NCBI RefSeq assembly: GCF_002775205.1
Contig: NC_036445.1
Coordinates: 1,694,802 to 1,758,801, forward strand
DNA: 64,000 nt
Direction: 5' to 3'
Source of the DNA: Xiphophorus maculatus
Lineage: Eukaryota; Chordata; Actinopteri; Cyprinodontiformes; Poeciliidae
Shown here: piece after piece, positions 1 to 13,300 of the stretch
Layout: every line of letters begins with the position of its first letter
Numbering within the stretch: position 1 is the stretch's first letter
Program-made: the position numbers and the translations under genes
Notes under the pieces: model-generated
What the model was told of the DNA's origin: nothing
Databases searched by the model: none
Seen by the model: only the letters and a program-made list of their open reading frames with translations

Positions 1-709
1 CTTATTAGCTCAATGTGATGAAGCGGATACTGCAAACACTTCCGCTAAATGAGCAAAGCTCCGAGATCTGAAACCAACTAAAACGTGAAGCCTAAACAGG
101 CGATATTTAGAAGTCATGTCGTAAAAATAAACTAAAACGACCAACTATGGCTAATAAAATTGAGTAGGGTTTCACGGTGATTGAAAATTACAACTATTAA
201 ATCTAAAACATAATTTTTAGTATCTTTCTCCCACCTAACTCAACCACAAAACAATCCTACTAATGAGAGAGAAAAAAACACGGTTAACAAGAACAGAGGT
301 GACAATAACTTACCCAAGGTGACAGAAGTATTAAAATTAATAAGAGCACAAGGTAAGGCTAACCTACAGGAAACTTTCACAAACTCAAAAACTGCTGCAC
401 TGATATACACACGCTTCATCTCCGTAAATACTTTATATTTCTAGGAGTTGTTTATTCATACATCCCGGCCTGTGGCAACCAATAAACAACCTACTTTTAA
501 TTCTTTATATTTTTTGTTCAGCTTACCGTTTTTCTACCGACAAGTTAGGCGTTGGTTTCATCCGGGTTTGACGGTAGAACTACTTTGTGCGCAGCCGCAA
601 ACCACAAAGTATTCAGTTCTGTAGAGGAACTGATATACTGTCGCCTGCTGGACATAAAGTGCATTACAATCTACACATCAAAATTTTTAATAATTTATTC
701 ACAAGTACA

Positions 710-711
<2 letters not shown>

Positions 712-740
<29 letters not shown>
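712..740. repeat. (TA)n microsatellite
   Basis: An uninterrupted TA dinucleotide run of about 14 units. A short frame running through it translates as alternating Y and I residues, a by-product of the repeat. Confidence 0.9.
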
Positions 741-746
<6 letters not shown>

Positions 747-1524
747 ATTCTTTGCGGAGTCTTGTGTTGCTTAGTGATTTTTATTTATTGCTTTTGGGTT
801 TTTTTTGTATTGTTCGTATAGTTTCTGTCTCAGTCGTTCTTCTTGACTTGAAATATACCAACTGAAAAATAGTCTTTTCAGGGATATTTACCTGCGTTGT
901 TAAAGGACTTTTCTCCAATCACCACAGTCACTGTTTCACTCAGAAACATTGGAACAGATAAAAGATAGATAAAACATCAGAATACACTATCCGAGAGTAA
1001 TTTAAACATGTTTACATTTTAAGTTACAACCACATTCAAAAAATTATTTTATTCATTCTTTCAAAAACTTTTAAACTTGACCTTTTTTGCTACCACAGCA
1101 TTTCGCTTTATATGCTTCATTACGTGTCTTTCCTATTTTTAAATGAAGAAACTACACCATTTCGTCTTTTCTTAGCGTCATATTTACTTTTTTTTTTTTT
1201 ACTCCATGCATGCAAACTGTATATTTTCAGGCCTTAAAAAATGTTTTGTGTGCACAATTCCCACACTTTTACTTCATCGATTATTATTTTATTACACGTT
1301 AATTAATATTAGATGTGTCGACTTTATTTGATAAAGATTTCATCAATGTCTTTACATTACTCGGTTGCTCCGTGTTTGGACCTGTAAAACGCTCTGTGAC
1401 GTTTTTCCAGATGTACTCACCTTTCTGTTTCCTGTGTTTAAGGCTCGAACTTTGTGCACAATCCAGACTGTAAACTAACATTTATTGCTCCTGTTGTGAC
1501 GACGCCGCGCATTACACAAGAACA

Positions 1525-1563
1525 GAAACACCTCCCTTTGTGTCCAGCAGGGGGAGGTGTTTC
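1525..1563. repeat. Hairpin with 11-12-bp stem, related to a second copy near 5.45 kb
   Basis: The arms GAAACACCTCCC and GGGAGGTGTTTC pair around a short loop containing TGTCCAGCAG. A related block (GCGCAGCCGC, then ACACTCC, then GGAGGTGTTTC) lies at about 5421-5489. Pieces of it (GCGCAGCCGC, CCTGCTGGACA) also occur near 590-655. The recurrence suggests an old interspersed element; the family is not recognised. Confidence 0.5.
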
Positions 1564-1939
1564 AACATGGAATTCAAGTGTTAGAGTTTGTGTTTTAAAT
1601 TTACTTTAAAATAAGAAAATCTGAAATTACGTTTAAGTTTCAGAACAAAATAATTGAACAAAAAACACTTTCTTGAACAGAAAGAGGCTTCAAGAGTCAT
1701 TTTCATATTTACAAAAACAAAACAAATGATTTACACTGTACAAACGAAAAATAAAAGCATAATATATTTTCCTTTGTTTTCCCACCTTTAATGCATAATT
1801 TTTCCAGTCCAAGTAAAATATAATTCTTAGAAAGCAGAATTAAAAAAAAAAAAGGACAACCCATACAAGTGCGCACACCCTAACTCTAATTAAACTACAT
1901 TTTAATTGAGTTACACCTGAATTATTAACCTCCAGAGCC

Positions 1940-2668
1940 ACATAAAGACAGTTACAAAGTCGGCCTTCTATCACCTGAAGAACATTTCCAGGATTAAAGG
2001 ACTAATGACTCAGCAAAATCTAGAGAAACTCATCCATGCATTCGTCTTCAGTCGTATTGATTATTGCAACAGCGTCTTCACAGGTCTGTCCAACAAATCA
2101 ATCAAACAGCTGCAGCTGATCCAGAATGCTGCTGCTCGCGTTCTCACTAAAACCAGGAAGATAGAGCACATAACACCAGTTCTAAAGTCCCTCCACTGGC
2201 TCCCTGTAGCTCAAAGAATAGACTTTAAAATACTGTTGTAAGTTTACAAATCACTGAATTTCTCAGCACCACAATACATTAAAGATCTGCTGTTGTTGTA
2301 TGAACCTTCCAGACCTCTCAGGTCTTCTGGTTCTGGTCTGCTCTGCATCCCCAGAACCAGAACCAAACGAGGAGAAGCAGCTTTCAGCATCTATGCACCA
2401 CAAATTTGGAACAAACTTCCAGAAAACTGTAAAACAGCTGAAACACTGACTTCTTTTAAATCTCAACTAAAAACCCACCTGTTTAGAATTGTATTTGAAA
2501 TGTAATCAATTACAAATTTATGGATGGAACTTGACTTAATGCTTTGTTTTGATTATTGATTCTATATTGCATTGTGATTCTGTGTTTGTAATGATGTAAA
2601 GCACTTTGAAATGTCTTGCTGCTGAAATGTGCTATACAAATAAAATTTGATTGATTGATTGATTGATT
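1940..2668 (+). mobile_element. L2-type LINE, 3' fragment (broken reverse transcriptase end plus tail)
   Basis: The + strand reads as the C-terminal part of an L2/Maui-type non-LTR reverse transcriptase. Recognisable segments are SRIDYCNSVFTGL, IQNAAARVLT, HITPVLKSLHWLPV and YEPSRPLRSSGSGLL. The frame is interrupted by an in-frame TAA at about 2239 and has no start, so this is a dead 5'-truncated copy. It is followed by a short 3' UTR with the usual 'aaagcactttgaaatg' block and a (TTGA)n tail at 2647-2668, which is how L2 copies end. The 5' limit is set where homology to the RT can no longer be read. Confidence 0.88.
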
Positions 2669-2720
2669 AACTTCTAATCTGTCTTCTCTATGATTGTGTA
2701 GCCTACTGATCCATTTAGAG

Positions 2721-3163
2721 CAGTGGTGTCCAAACTTTTTGCCATGGTGGCATATCTTAAATTATAGAAACAATTTTATTCATTTAATTTTTATCTGCTC
2801 AACAATAAACTAAACAGAATATTTTGTGCAACATGCTCTAGTTTGTGTGGAAAAGCGATCACTAAATAACGTTAGAGCTGAAACAAAGCATCACAGGTTT
2901 GAATAAAGCAAAACAAAAACAGCAAATGTCACATTCTTCAGGTTGAAAATATTTGTCTATTTTTTTCTGAACAGGATGACTCACTCTTCAACAAATTTAA
3001 GAAATTGACCAAATCTTTTAGTAAAAGTCACTGGATGTTTGCTGTCCCATTTACTATTAAATTAAATTAAATTAAAAAACGAAGTTGCAATTGAGGGCTG
3101 TGCAAAATCATTGCCATTTAAGGGGCCATTTAAGGCCCCTGGACCTCACTTTGGACACCCATA
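2721..3163. mobile_element. hAT-type MITE with 8-bp target duplication
   Basis: The element begins CAGTGGTGTCCAAACT and ends with the inverted relative (TATGGGTGTCCAAAGT when reverse-complemented). It is flanked on both sides by the identical 8-mer ATTTAGAG (2713-2720 and 3164-3171), the target-site length of hAT transposons. The interior is AT-rich and has no transposase, so it is non-autonomous. Confidence 0.9.
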
Positions 3164-3659
3164 ATTTAGAGGACCTGGAAACCTTTGCAGTTGTTTTGAG
3201 TTAATTAGCTGATTAGGGTGTGATAAGAGGAGCTTCCAATGTTTAACTTATTCACAATATTCTTTATTAAATAAAAATAATTTAATAATGCCTAAAAACC
3301 TGCAGTACCTGCTGGCAACACAAAAGGGCAGAGCTGAGGTTGATGTATCAACCCAACAGGGAACAATAACACAGGTGAGAACATATTTACACAAAGGGGT
3401 AATTAAGGAACAGCTGTAAATAATTACAGAGGAAGGCGGTGACACATGAGACAGCAGTGATGCACCTAATGTTATTTTCCAACCACCATAAAACAGAAAG
3501 AGGTGACACACGAGACAAAGGGTGAAAAAAATAACAAAATACCAACAGATGAAATGAATGAATATGAATGAATATTCAGTTTTTATATTCACTCAAACTG
3601 AATATAAAAAATTAACTCACATGAAGTAATTTATTCAAAGGTAAAGGAGGTAATAAAAA

Positions 3660-3930
3660 TGTCAAACAGAAAAAGACTGAAGACAGAAGAAGTCAGATTT
3701 GTGAAATTAAAATCAGGATTCTGAGAAACAAATTCAAAATTCTGAAAAAAAAATCAGAATTATGACAAAAAAGTCAGAATTTCAATGAAAAAGTCTGATT
3801 TATAAATATTAAAGTCAGAATTATGAGAAATGTCAAAAATTATGAAGAAAAAAATTAGGAATCCTGGAGAAAAAGTCAAAATTCCGAAAAGGTTATAATT
3901 CTGAGAAAAAAAAATTTGTTCTTGTGATAT
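3660..3930. repeat. Degenerate minisatellite, 'AAAGTCAGAATTNTGAGAAA' units
   Basis: About ten loosely conserved units of 20-25 bp built on AGTCAGAATT and GAGAAAAA. A similar degenerate array in the opposite orientation lies at 62340-62590. No coding frame survives through it. Confidence 0.75.
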
Positions 3931-4207
3931 GGATTATTTCACCTGTGCTTACTATTTATACAGCTATATTGAAACTATAATTCTCAAATGTGAAATTCAA
4001 AGTAAAAAATGGGATTCTGTTCACTTTACTTTAAAGTAGTTGTGGAGTTAGATTAAACCAAAAATGGATTTGCCTGGGCAGATTTAAATTAAGTTACTTT
4101 TCATTTAACAAAGAAGCTGATTTTTTTTTTAGATGAAAACATCTCCTAATAGATAATTAACAGTAACATTGTGGGGAAAATAATTTCTTTTGGCTTCGTG
4201 ACATGGT

Positions 4208-4345
4208 GGTACGGGCTGCACAGTGGCGCAGTTGGTAGCACTGTTGCCTTGTCCTGGGTTCAATTCCCGGCCCGGGGTCTGTTTGCATGTTCTCCCTGTG
4301 CATGGTGGGTTTTCTCCAGGTACTCTGGCTTCCTCCCACAGTCCA
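4208..4345 (+). mobile_element. tRNA-derived SINE (HE1/DANA-like, V-SINE core)
   Basis: The head carries polymerase III signals: an A-box-like segment in GTGGCGCAGTTGGTAG and a B-box-like GGGTTCAATTCC at 4257-4268. These are followed by the conserved fish SINE core 'tttgcatgttctccctgtgc' and 'cttcctcccacagtccaaa'. No cloverleaf can be closed beyond the tRNA-like head, so it is a retroposon and not a tRNA gene. Overlapping short ORFs on both strands are incidental. Confidence 0.88.
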
Positions 4346-4957
4346 AATGTGTGTGTGTGCATGGTTGTTTGTCCTGTCTGTCTCTGTGTTGGTTATTTAC
4401 TTAGATTTTTATTTACTCTTTCTTTGTTTCCTTAGATTAGTGTTTCTTTCAGCCTGTCTTAGATTCTGTTTTGTCATTTTCCTCCTTTTCATCTTTCTCA
4501 GCCTGCTCCTCTTCCCAGCTGTTCTCTATTTTCTCCTCTGCCTGCGCTTTCCCTCCAGCTGTTCCTCATTTCTTGATTAGACCTTCTGTATAAAGACCCG
4601 TCAGTTCTCTGTTACCTTGTTGGTTCCTTTCTGTTCTGTATCATCTGGTTTTCTGTAAGTTATTCATTCTCCTCTCTGTTAAACATTACAGTCATGAGAC
4701 TACTGCAGACTCCTGTCTGCATTCTGGTCCGATTCCTGCACATATCATGACATAAACACGTCAAACTTCAGTACGAAGCAGAATTAACAATATGTTTAAA
4801 ACTAGCTCTTGTCTGGTCTCTAAGCAAATTAAAATCAACCACGGAGCCTCTTGGTAGCTCTGACTATTTTTTTTAAGTTTCTTTTTTTTTTTTTAAAGTT
4901 TTTTCTGTTATGATTTTCTTTTACATCCAAAATAATTATAGATTCTTCTGTTTGCCT

Positions 4958-5001
4958 ATGATTTTCTAATGCAGGTACTGTATATGTATTAGAAAATCAA
5001 T
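4958..5001. repeat. Perfect 12-bp stem hairpin
   Basis: TGATTTTCTAAT and its exact reverse complement ATTAGAAAATCA are separated by a 17-nt loop. A second overlapping inverted pair (GTATATGTATT / AATACATATAC) follows. No function is assigned; it could be the residue of a palindromic element. Confidence 0.55.
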
Positions 5002-5420
5002 ACATATACCTGACTAAAATGTCATAAAAAATGTATTATTTCAATTATTTAATAAAAAAAATTCATATGGATTCATTACAAAGAATAATGTATATGAAGC
5101 CTTTATTTCTGTTTACTTTTGAAGAACATAGGCTATGATCTTAGTACATGATTTTTGAAGACTTTGAACTTTCTTATATAACTATATTATCAATACTTCC
5201 AGGATGTTTGTAATAATTTCTAATTCAAATAACCATTTAATCTCTGAAAAACTTCATAATGCTCCAGAATATGTAATAATTTTGTAACCAGCAGTTCTTT
5301 TCAGCTTTACTTACTGTTGTTTTTCCTTGACGAGTCAGACACAGGCTACATTCCCACTGAAGTTCATTCCCACTTTGTGCTCTACTGTAGTTTATGAAAA
5401 ATATTATCATATGATATCTG

Positions 5421-5490
5421 TGGCGCAGCCGCACATCACAAAAGAAACAAACACTCCTTGTCTCATGTCCTGCAGGAGGAGGTGTTTCTG
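5421..5490. repeat. Second copy of the 1.5-kb hairpin element
   Basis: Shares GCGCAGCCGC, a CACAAAAGAA block, the inverted ACACTCC/GGAGTGT-type stem and TGTCCTGCAGGAGGAGGTG with the block at about 1500-1563. Divergent, probably an old copy. Confidence 0.4.
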
Positions 5491-5594
5491 TTTTCCAATG
5501 ATAATACACTGATTCAGGTTAGTAGTTGTAAATTTAAACAATGCATAAAGTATTTACTTACTTACTGACTTCTTCTGCTTTGGATAGAATTCAT

Positions 5595-5690
5595 CCATTC
5601 ATCAATTAAAGCAACTTATGAAGGTCCTGCAGCAACAAATCAGACCCAGACCATCACACTACCATCTGCATCTTTGACCATGGAGTGTGG
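5595..5690. mobile_element. Tc1/mariner-type relic (short)
   Basis: Resembles the fish-wide Tc1-family segment containing 'cagacccagaccatcacact' followed by 'ttgaccatgg'. Only about 100 bp is recognisable, with no termini. Confidence 0.45.
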
Positions 5691-7020
5691 CCAGAGAAAA
5701 CTGAAGTCAGCTGCCAATATGGGGTTAATTCAATTCCTGATTTATCAACAAAGAACTGAACTAATTTGTACCAGAGCAAACACTTTAATTCATTACAAAG
5801 ATGTAAAAAGAAAAATTAAAAACATGAACGGGAGAGAAAACAGAGATGGTTCATCAACTGATCAAGAGTTTTGACAAACTTTGTTGTAATTATTCTCTGC
5901 CAGTTTTCTCAAAACATTTTCAGTGTGTTTTATATAAGTGGAGCGTGCAGCTTGATCCGAAAGAGAGAAGTTATCCTTTTTCCGATGGGAGTGTTCAGTT
6001 GTAATGTCAGGGTCATCATGTACAGAGAGCAGCTGCAGTTCAACGTATCTCCAAACACCGCCTGAAGCTCCATGAAACATCGGCCAGATCTCCTCCGTTA
6101 TAAAACGGACTTTATTGAGGGTGTTGTAATAAAAGAATGAACAACGTTATCTACAACTAAAATAAATGTAAAACAACAGAAAAGCAAACAAAGAAACAAA
6201 AGTATATTTGTATGTTCAAAGGAGAGGGTAAAAGTATGAATGTATTTTTACACTCACTCCTCATACATCAATAGCGTCATCCAATAAATTACAATTAATA
6301 TCTTGTTAACATGGCAGTAACGCTGAATCTCTTAAAAATTGTCAATTTAATCCATGTTTTCACTTTGGATAAAACTTCTGTCTCCATTCAAGTTTATTTT
6401 TCTTTTTTTTTTTAATTAAATTTAAAATCCTAAAGTTAGCTACTTTCTCCTTGCTAACAAGATATAATTTGCTTTTCTAAGAAAAGAACATCTTGTTTCC
6501 ATTCTCAGACTCAGGCAGTAAATTTGAATATTATTGAAAAGTTTATTTTACGTACTCAATTCATTAAGTGAAACACATTAAATAGACTAATTACAAAGAC
6601 AGATGTTGTCAGGCCTTTTTCTTCTGTTAATTATGATAATTTTGTGCTTAGAGCAAATGAAAACATAACATTTAAAAATAGAAATATTACATCAGACCAA
6701 TAAAACCTTTTAATACATAAAAAAACACACGTAAACTTCAGACTAGAATCTGAAGTTGTCATATTTAGGTGTAATTTTGTGGTATTAAGGGTAAACTGTA
6801 ATTTTTATAATTGCATTTTTCTGTTTAGTGCATTGACATAGCTATATTGTTATGGACTAGCAATATGTAAACAACAAACTAAAACGAGCTTCTAGTTTGA
6901 ATAAATGGGTGTTTTTATAGAGCATATACGATCTTTTTCTATATCACAATTATTATATCATATATAATATATTATTATACTATATCATAATTATTGTGAA
7001 ACGTTTCTTCGGAAATGATG
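5691..7020. other. AT-rich spacer upstream of mlf2
   Basis: No gene, recognisable repeat terminus or RNA gene is seen. Several A/T homopolymers and a short TATTATA-rich patch lie near 6950-6990. Confidence 0.5.
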
Positions 7021-7341
7021 TATTTTGAAAAGCAAAAGGAAGTCACCGTCGTTAGCTTCGATGCTAGCTTGTTAGCAGCGGTGTTTTCCTTTGTTACGGG
7101 ACGGACTTCCGTTTTCAATGTTTGCTCCAGGTTTCTGGAATTTGCTGTCTAGTGACAGTTTCAGCTAGAAACCTCGTTGAAAAAGAGATACAGCTGCTGT
7201 GTCGTTTTCTCCGGGAAGCAGCCGGGCTCAAAGTCCAACATTTCAGCCCGACCTGAAAGTGAGACTGTCACTCTTTTTCTCTACGTCTCTTTAACTCAAG
7301 TTAGCTGGCTAGCATCAGCCAGCTGAGTTAAACCGCTTAGC
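7021..7341 (+). promoter_or_regulatory. mlf2: mlf2 promoter and 5' UTR region
   Basis: Base composition becomes markedly more GC/CpG-rich than in the upstream spacer. The region contains ETS-like GGACTTCCG and no clear TATA box, the usual picture of a housekeeping vertebrate promoter. It runs into the mlf2 start codon at 7342. The transcription start cannot be fixed from the sequence alone. Confidence 0.55.
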
Positions 7342-10300
7342 ATGTTCCGCTTCTTGAATGACGCCGAAGACGACCCCTTCATGATGTAAGCGTTGACTTT
7401 TACTGCATTTGGTCTGAACTGTGTTGTTTTTGTCGCTGCTGTTGGGTGCCGGCGCAGTGAAGTTGCGTTTTCACAGCGCCCTGTTGAAGGTAGCCTACCT
7501 TTCGGTGTTGTAGCCAGCTGTGGTGGGGGCCTGTAGCGGTCCACCATATTGGATAGACAATAAAGCGAAAAAAATAATAATTAAATAAATACACGAGAAC
7601 TATCGGTTCCCGAAAGTAACGCGTTAAAACACCAGCTAGAGCAAAACCCGCTCAACACCACGTTTCCTGTTGTTTCGACTTGGCTGTGTTTGAGCTAACA
7701 GGAGCACATTTCTGACCTTTTCTGGTCATTTCTCACCCTGCATATTTACATCAGCACGTCACTCTGTTCGACTAAATGTATAAAAAAATTATTTTCTTAC
7801 TTAAACAGGCTAGATAAACGTGATTCTTTCTGAAAACCTTAATTTGAGTCATCATTAGTTTTAAAGTCTTGAATCTGATCAAAATGTTGGCTCTGTTTTG
7901 GGGAAGTAGTAGAACGACTATTTTTATTGGCTGTTTAATCGGAAAAACAAGCCAATGCAAGAGATATTTTATGTAGGTTTGCATTTGAACACCCCTTTAT
8001 CGATGCATAGTAGACATAAAAAGACTCTAGTCATAATGGACCTAAAGTTTTATTGCAATATTTTGTGGTACAATTGTGATAAGTGTCAATAACAAGCAAT
8101 TTCTTTAGGTTACTTTAGGTATGGCTGTGACTGAATGGCACGGCAATCAGTTCAATTTCAAAAATACTTTATTGATCCCAAAGGGAAATGAAGTGTGGTT
8201 TTGAACTCATTACAAGGTTTCCCCCAGAAAACTTGCTAAGCCTGGTGATTAGATACTGGGGCAGTCATCCATCCAGCGGCCCGTCATGTTTTTCAGTTAA
8301 AAAATGTTTAAAGTTGACAGGAAATTTGAAAATATCACTTCATAATTATGTGCTATTGGAGGATTAACACCTGAAGACCAACTATAAAGTCTTAAAAAAT
8401 GCAAACATTTTAAAAATACTTTTTAAAAAAAAGCATTGCTTATTCTGGTGGGGGACAAGTAAAGCCTGGTGGCCCGCCAGGCTTCTAAAACTCGGTGGAA
8501 AACCTTGCTTTAATTGAAAATTCTTCTGAGTCATTGTAGACGGTATAGCAGTCTGTTTTACAGCAAATTTGCAGAAGCCTCTGACTAAACACAGTTTCAT
8601 GAAGATTATTGTCAGAATTGACTTAATTTTTACTAGCTTTAAAAAAATCACAGCCCCACAAACTAATACAGCTCTTGAAAAACACCTTATTTAATTTTTA
8701 CACAAGTCGCATAAAGAAGTGTGACTTGTATCACTAAACCGCATACATTTAATCATATTTAAAAATTTATTTATTGATGATTGTAATGAAAAAACGGCGG
8801 GAAAAAAAAGTCAAATTAACAATCCCAACAATATGAACAGTTTGAGAGGTTTTAAACATCACCTGTAGGAATTTATTGTGACACCATGAATCAAAATCCT
8901 GATCATAACAAGAAATTTACCAATTAAGTTGGCATTCTTTGTTGCTGCCTCTTTTGAAAATGAGGTTTTTAATCTCAATAGTTTTTTTTTTATCCTGGTA
9001 AAATTAAGGTTAAATGAAAAAATATATATATTTATTGACAAATGGTACAAAAAATTAGGGGTGGGCGATATGAACTTAAACTTTTTCACAATATTTTATG
9101 GTTCTATGATGATAAGTGACTAAGTACTCATTTCTTTAGGTAACTGTATGGCTGTTGCTGCATGAGAGCAACAGATCACTAAACTGCATACAGTAACTGC
9201 ATTTAATCATATTTTCAAATTTATTGATATTTATTAATACTTTCATTGAACAAACAATGGAGAAAATAAGAATCTCGATGACAGAGAGGTTTGGGATTTT
9301 AAACATTAATCTGAATTTATCGCGATGATAAACGATACGATAATAAATGGCCAGTTGATGTGGGGGAAAATGTCTCCAGCTTACACCGGACCGGGGCAGA
9401 AAGCTAAGCTAAATGGCTAAAAGTCTCAATATGGAAAGCATGACCATTACATGTACAGCCATTTGTTTTTATACATCTCTATGTTATTATATATATCAAC
9501 CTTTCTTTAGTCATGTGACTCAAGGTGCTGAAACTGAGATGGTTGTGAAATAAGAGCTTGGAAACACCTGTAAATATTACTGAGTTTGTTACTCTTTTTC
9601 TGTCTTGTGTTAATTTGGCCTGTTTTAAATCCAGTTCAGGCTGCTGAACTCAGTGACTCACTGAACTGTTTTCTTGCAGGGATCCGTTTGCTGCCCACAG
9701 GCAGCAGATGAGGACGATGTTTGGACCATTCGCCATGGATCCGTTCGCTCTCACTCCCCAGATTCAGCCACACCGTGTGGCACGCAGACAGGTAACAGGC
9801 TTCTGTGGCAATATTTTGTCTGTTCAGTCCCCAAATTAGTGTTTTTGTTGTATTTTCTATGTTTTTAACATGAGATTTGTGTTTTAGGCGGGTCCACTGG
9901 CTCCCTTTGGCATGATGGGAATGGTGGGTAACCGATTTATTTACTCTTCTCAAAAATTCTCATCTATTTTATTTCTGTTATCACAAAAAGTTTAGGTAAA
10001 AATAGGTACATTCTGTGTTAAAATACAATTATTCATATATTTGTGATATGGTTAGAGATTTTAAACAAATCTCCTTGTAATTTCAATTTAATTTATGCGA
10101 CTTAAGTTTTCGCCACTTTCTTGCTAATGTTAAATTGTTTTCTGGCTTGAAAAGTTCTTGAGTTCTTTAGCAAGCTTAAACAAATCACCAATAACTCTCC
10201 TTACGTGGTAAAGCTGTGTAACAACAATAAACTCTCATATCAGAGCTGAAAAACATCATTTTGAGTAAACAGAGTTATATTTAACTTGCTTCAAGTGTTG

Positions 10301-13300
10301 CATAAGTTAAATTGAATTTATGTCACTAAGGTTTTCTGTAGTTTAAATTTCAATAATCCTAAAAACGTTATAAATTTATTACTAAAACGCAAAGGTTTAA
10401 TAATATATTTTTATTGTCAGATTTTTTTTCTCTCTGTTTTTCTTATTTATTGTTATATAACACAGATTAAAAAGTTTATAGGTGTACATTGGCAAGGAGT
10501 TGGTAACTACTCTGATGTATGTCCAGTTATTGTTTGCAGTTATTATTATTATTATGTATCCATAGATTTTCTTATTTTGTTATGAGCATGGGCGTAGGTT
10601 TGGGTATGGACGGTCGTGACATGTCACGACCAATATTCAAGGGATATAATTTTTGGGACCAATTTTTGCCATATAAATAAAAAAAAAGAACATATGTATT
10701 TTTTAACAAAAACAAAATAAATAAACGGAAATCTACATTGATTAGTTTAATATTTCAATATACTACGCAGTGGTAGCATTCATTTTAAATGCTGGTGAGT
10801 TGGTGAGTAAGTTGTAAGGTCCCACCAAAACGTAGACCAAACCTACGCCCTTGGTTATGAGAGTTGGCTTGTAGTAATTTTGTCTATGTAATATAATTTA
10901 TTTGTTGACTCTTTAGCACAGTACATGAGTAAACAGATGCATGAATGTTATAACATGTTTTAATTCCAATTTTTTGATTATTTGAGCATCAATATATAAT
11001 ATATTTCATTAAATTATTATAAGGGGCAGGATTAAATAAATATTTACTTCTTCCTACTCCTTTCCAAACAGAAAAGTAGCGTTTAGCTAATCATTTTGTT
11101 CTTGGTTATGTATTCACATGTTTTTTTCCGTCCTACTGATTGCTTATTTTCTTGTTTTAAATAAATCAAGAACCCCTGTGTTAAAGGAAATACACATTTT
11201 AAAGCTTTCCTCCATGTTTGCAGGGAGGCGGGTTCATGGATATGTTTGGCATGATGGGAGAAATGATGGGAAACATGGTAAGCAGCTCTGTCAACCATTA
11301 ACCTCAGCTGTGAAGACAAAACTATTCAAGTTTTACTTCAGCTTTTTCGTTTTGTTTTGTCTTCTTCTCATAGGAAAGAATGTCCGGATCGCCAAACTGT
11401 CAAACATTTTCCTCCTCAACAGTGATCTCGTATTCGTCCACAGACCCTGGAGCTCCCAAAGTTTATCAACAGACGAGTCAAACAAGAACAGGCCCCGGAG
11501 GGGTAGGAATATATTAACATTTTTAGCTGTTTTTCAAGGCTGGCGTTAGATTACCATGTATGAAGGCATGATTTACACCTGTCTGAGCGCCGGGCCGTAA
11601 CCGTGTGTTTATACAAGCATGAACAAATTCTTCTGGCCTTAGTAACTCATGAAAAACCACTAGCTGTACAGACAGGGGATAAATCATGAGCAGCATAAAT
11701 CTCAGTTATACAAGCATTTGAGTTCTGGTTTGTTCAGAGTTCAGGTAGGACTGGGCGACATGGCTGGAAAAACGTATCGCCATAAGGGTTTCATATCAGC
11801 AGATATCAATAATTATTGATTAGGTTTTTGTTTTAAATATCTGAAGTACTGCCATACAGGCAGAGTTGGGTAGTAACTACTTACATGTACTAAATTACGT
11901 TTACTTGAGTAATTATCTTTAAAAACGTACTTCTAGGAGTATTTTTGCTTTACTCTTTAATTTTACTTGAGTAATTTTATTATGAAGTATTGCTAATCTT
12001 ACTTGAGTGAATTTTCTGGATTCTCTGTAAAAAACAAACATATTTTAACCAAAAATTTACCAGGCATAGATACACACCTGCAGTTTTTGGTAAAGTTTCA
12101 TAACTTTTTTTAAAGAAACTGATTTGGAAGAACTTTCTTTTGCCTGATTTTGTTGTTTTTTGTTACGTACATGAATTATTGTCATTTTGGTCCTTAAAAT
12201 ACCAACATTTTCACAAAACTTTATATTTTGGTTAATCTGATTAATGTATTTTTGAAATATTAAATGAGTGATAATTTGATCAGTTACTCAGTACTTGAGT
12301 AGACTTTTTGCCAAATACTTTTTACTTTCGCTTGATTAAAAATATTTTGAAGTAGTGCTACTTTTACTTTAAAATACAATTTTTGTGTACTCTACCCACC
12401 TCTGCAAACTGTTGGTGTGCCCTTTCCTGTTTTATCCGCAGTTTTTATCGATGACATTCTTTCCACATCGTTGATTTTTAATTTTAAGCAGTTATGAGAC
12501 ACAGTGGCAAAACCTTAAACTGCTTCGCCAGTTACTGAACATGCTGTTGCTAGGTAACCAAAGAGTGAGTGAGTTGCTAGGCAACCAAAGAGCGAGTGAG
12601 GGAGTAAGTTAGTTAGTTGATTCCACCAAACTTGCTTAGCTCTCTCTCTCAGAGGCTGAGCGGATCAAAGTCTTTCCTCTGCCTACATCTCCCAGAATGC
12701 CGTGTGCTTCTGGATTGGAGTTCAGTGAAAATCTTCTATATATTAAAAATGCCTTTTTTGTTGAGTTACAACATTTATTTTCCCGTTGGGATCAATAAAG
12801 TATTATAGAGTTTGAATAGCGCTTACAAAACAAACATTACAGAGTAACAGCGGTATTGATCTTCAAAATAGCAAATAACCAATTAGATAAGAGAATAACA
12901 AACAAAAATTAATGAGAAAATGAAAAATAACCAAAGTGGTGTCGCAACAAAAAACTGAATTAACATATGTGGGTTACTCTAAAAGTCTTTTAATCTTCTA
13001 ATTTGATATGTATTCTTATTATTTTCCTTTTCTATAATATTCCTTGTTTCGATATTTTGAGTAGAGGTGGGAGAGAGAAAAAAGAACAACAAAAAAAGTC
13101 AGAACAAGGAATAAATAAGTAAATAAATTAAGGATAACTAAATAACATGTTTTTTGATCTTATTAGTGGCTTCTTCCACTCCCCCTCCCCTCCCCTGGTT
13201 TTTGTTTCTGCATTGGTAGTAACTCAGCAGTAGAATATTCAGTTTTCTATAAGGCGTATTATCTATTGATCAAGTGACTATCACGATATTATTGATTTAT

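Larger units (their letters stand above)
1..1939. other. Gene-free AT-rich flank
   Basis: No exon with a credible reading frame and splice sites is visible on either strand. The short open frames are low-complexity. The stretch holds a TA dinucleotide run and a GC-richer hairpin, both listed separately, and several T and A homopolymers. Confidence 0.6.

Noticed and set aside
2005-2505. A short fish gene encoding an RT-like protein
   Set aside because: It is a 5'-truncated L2 LINE with an in-frame stop and the family's (TTGA)n tail.
4208-4345. A tRNA gene
   Set aside because: Only the tRNA-like head with A and B boxes is present, and it continues into a V-SINE core.
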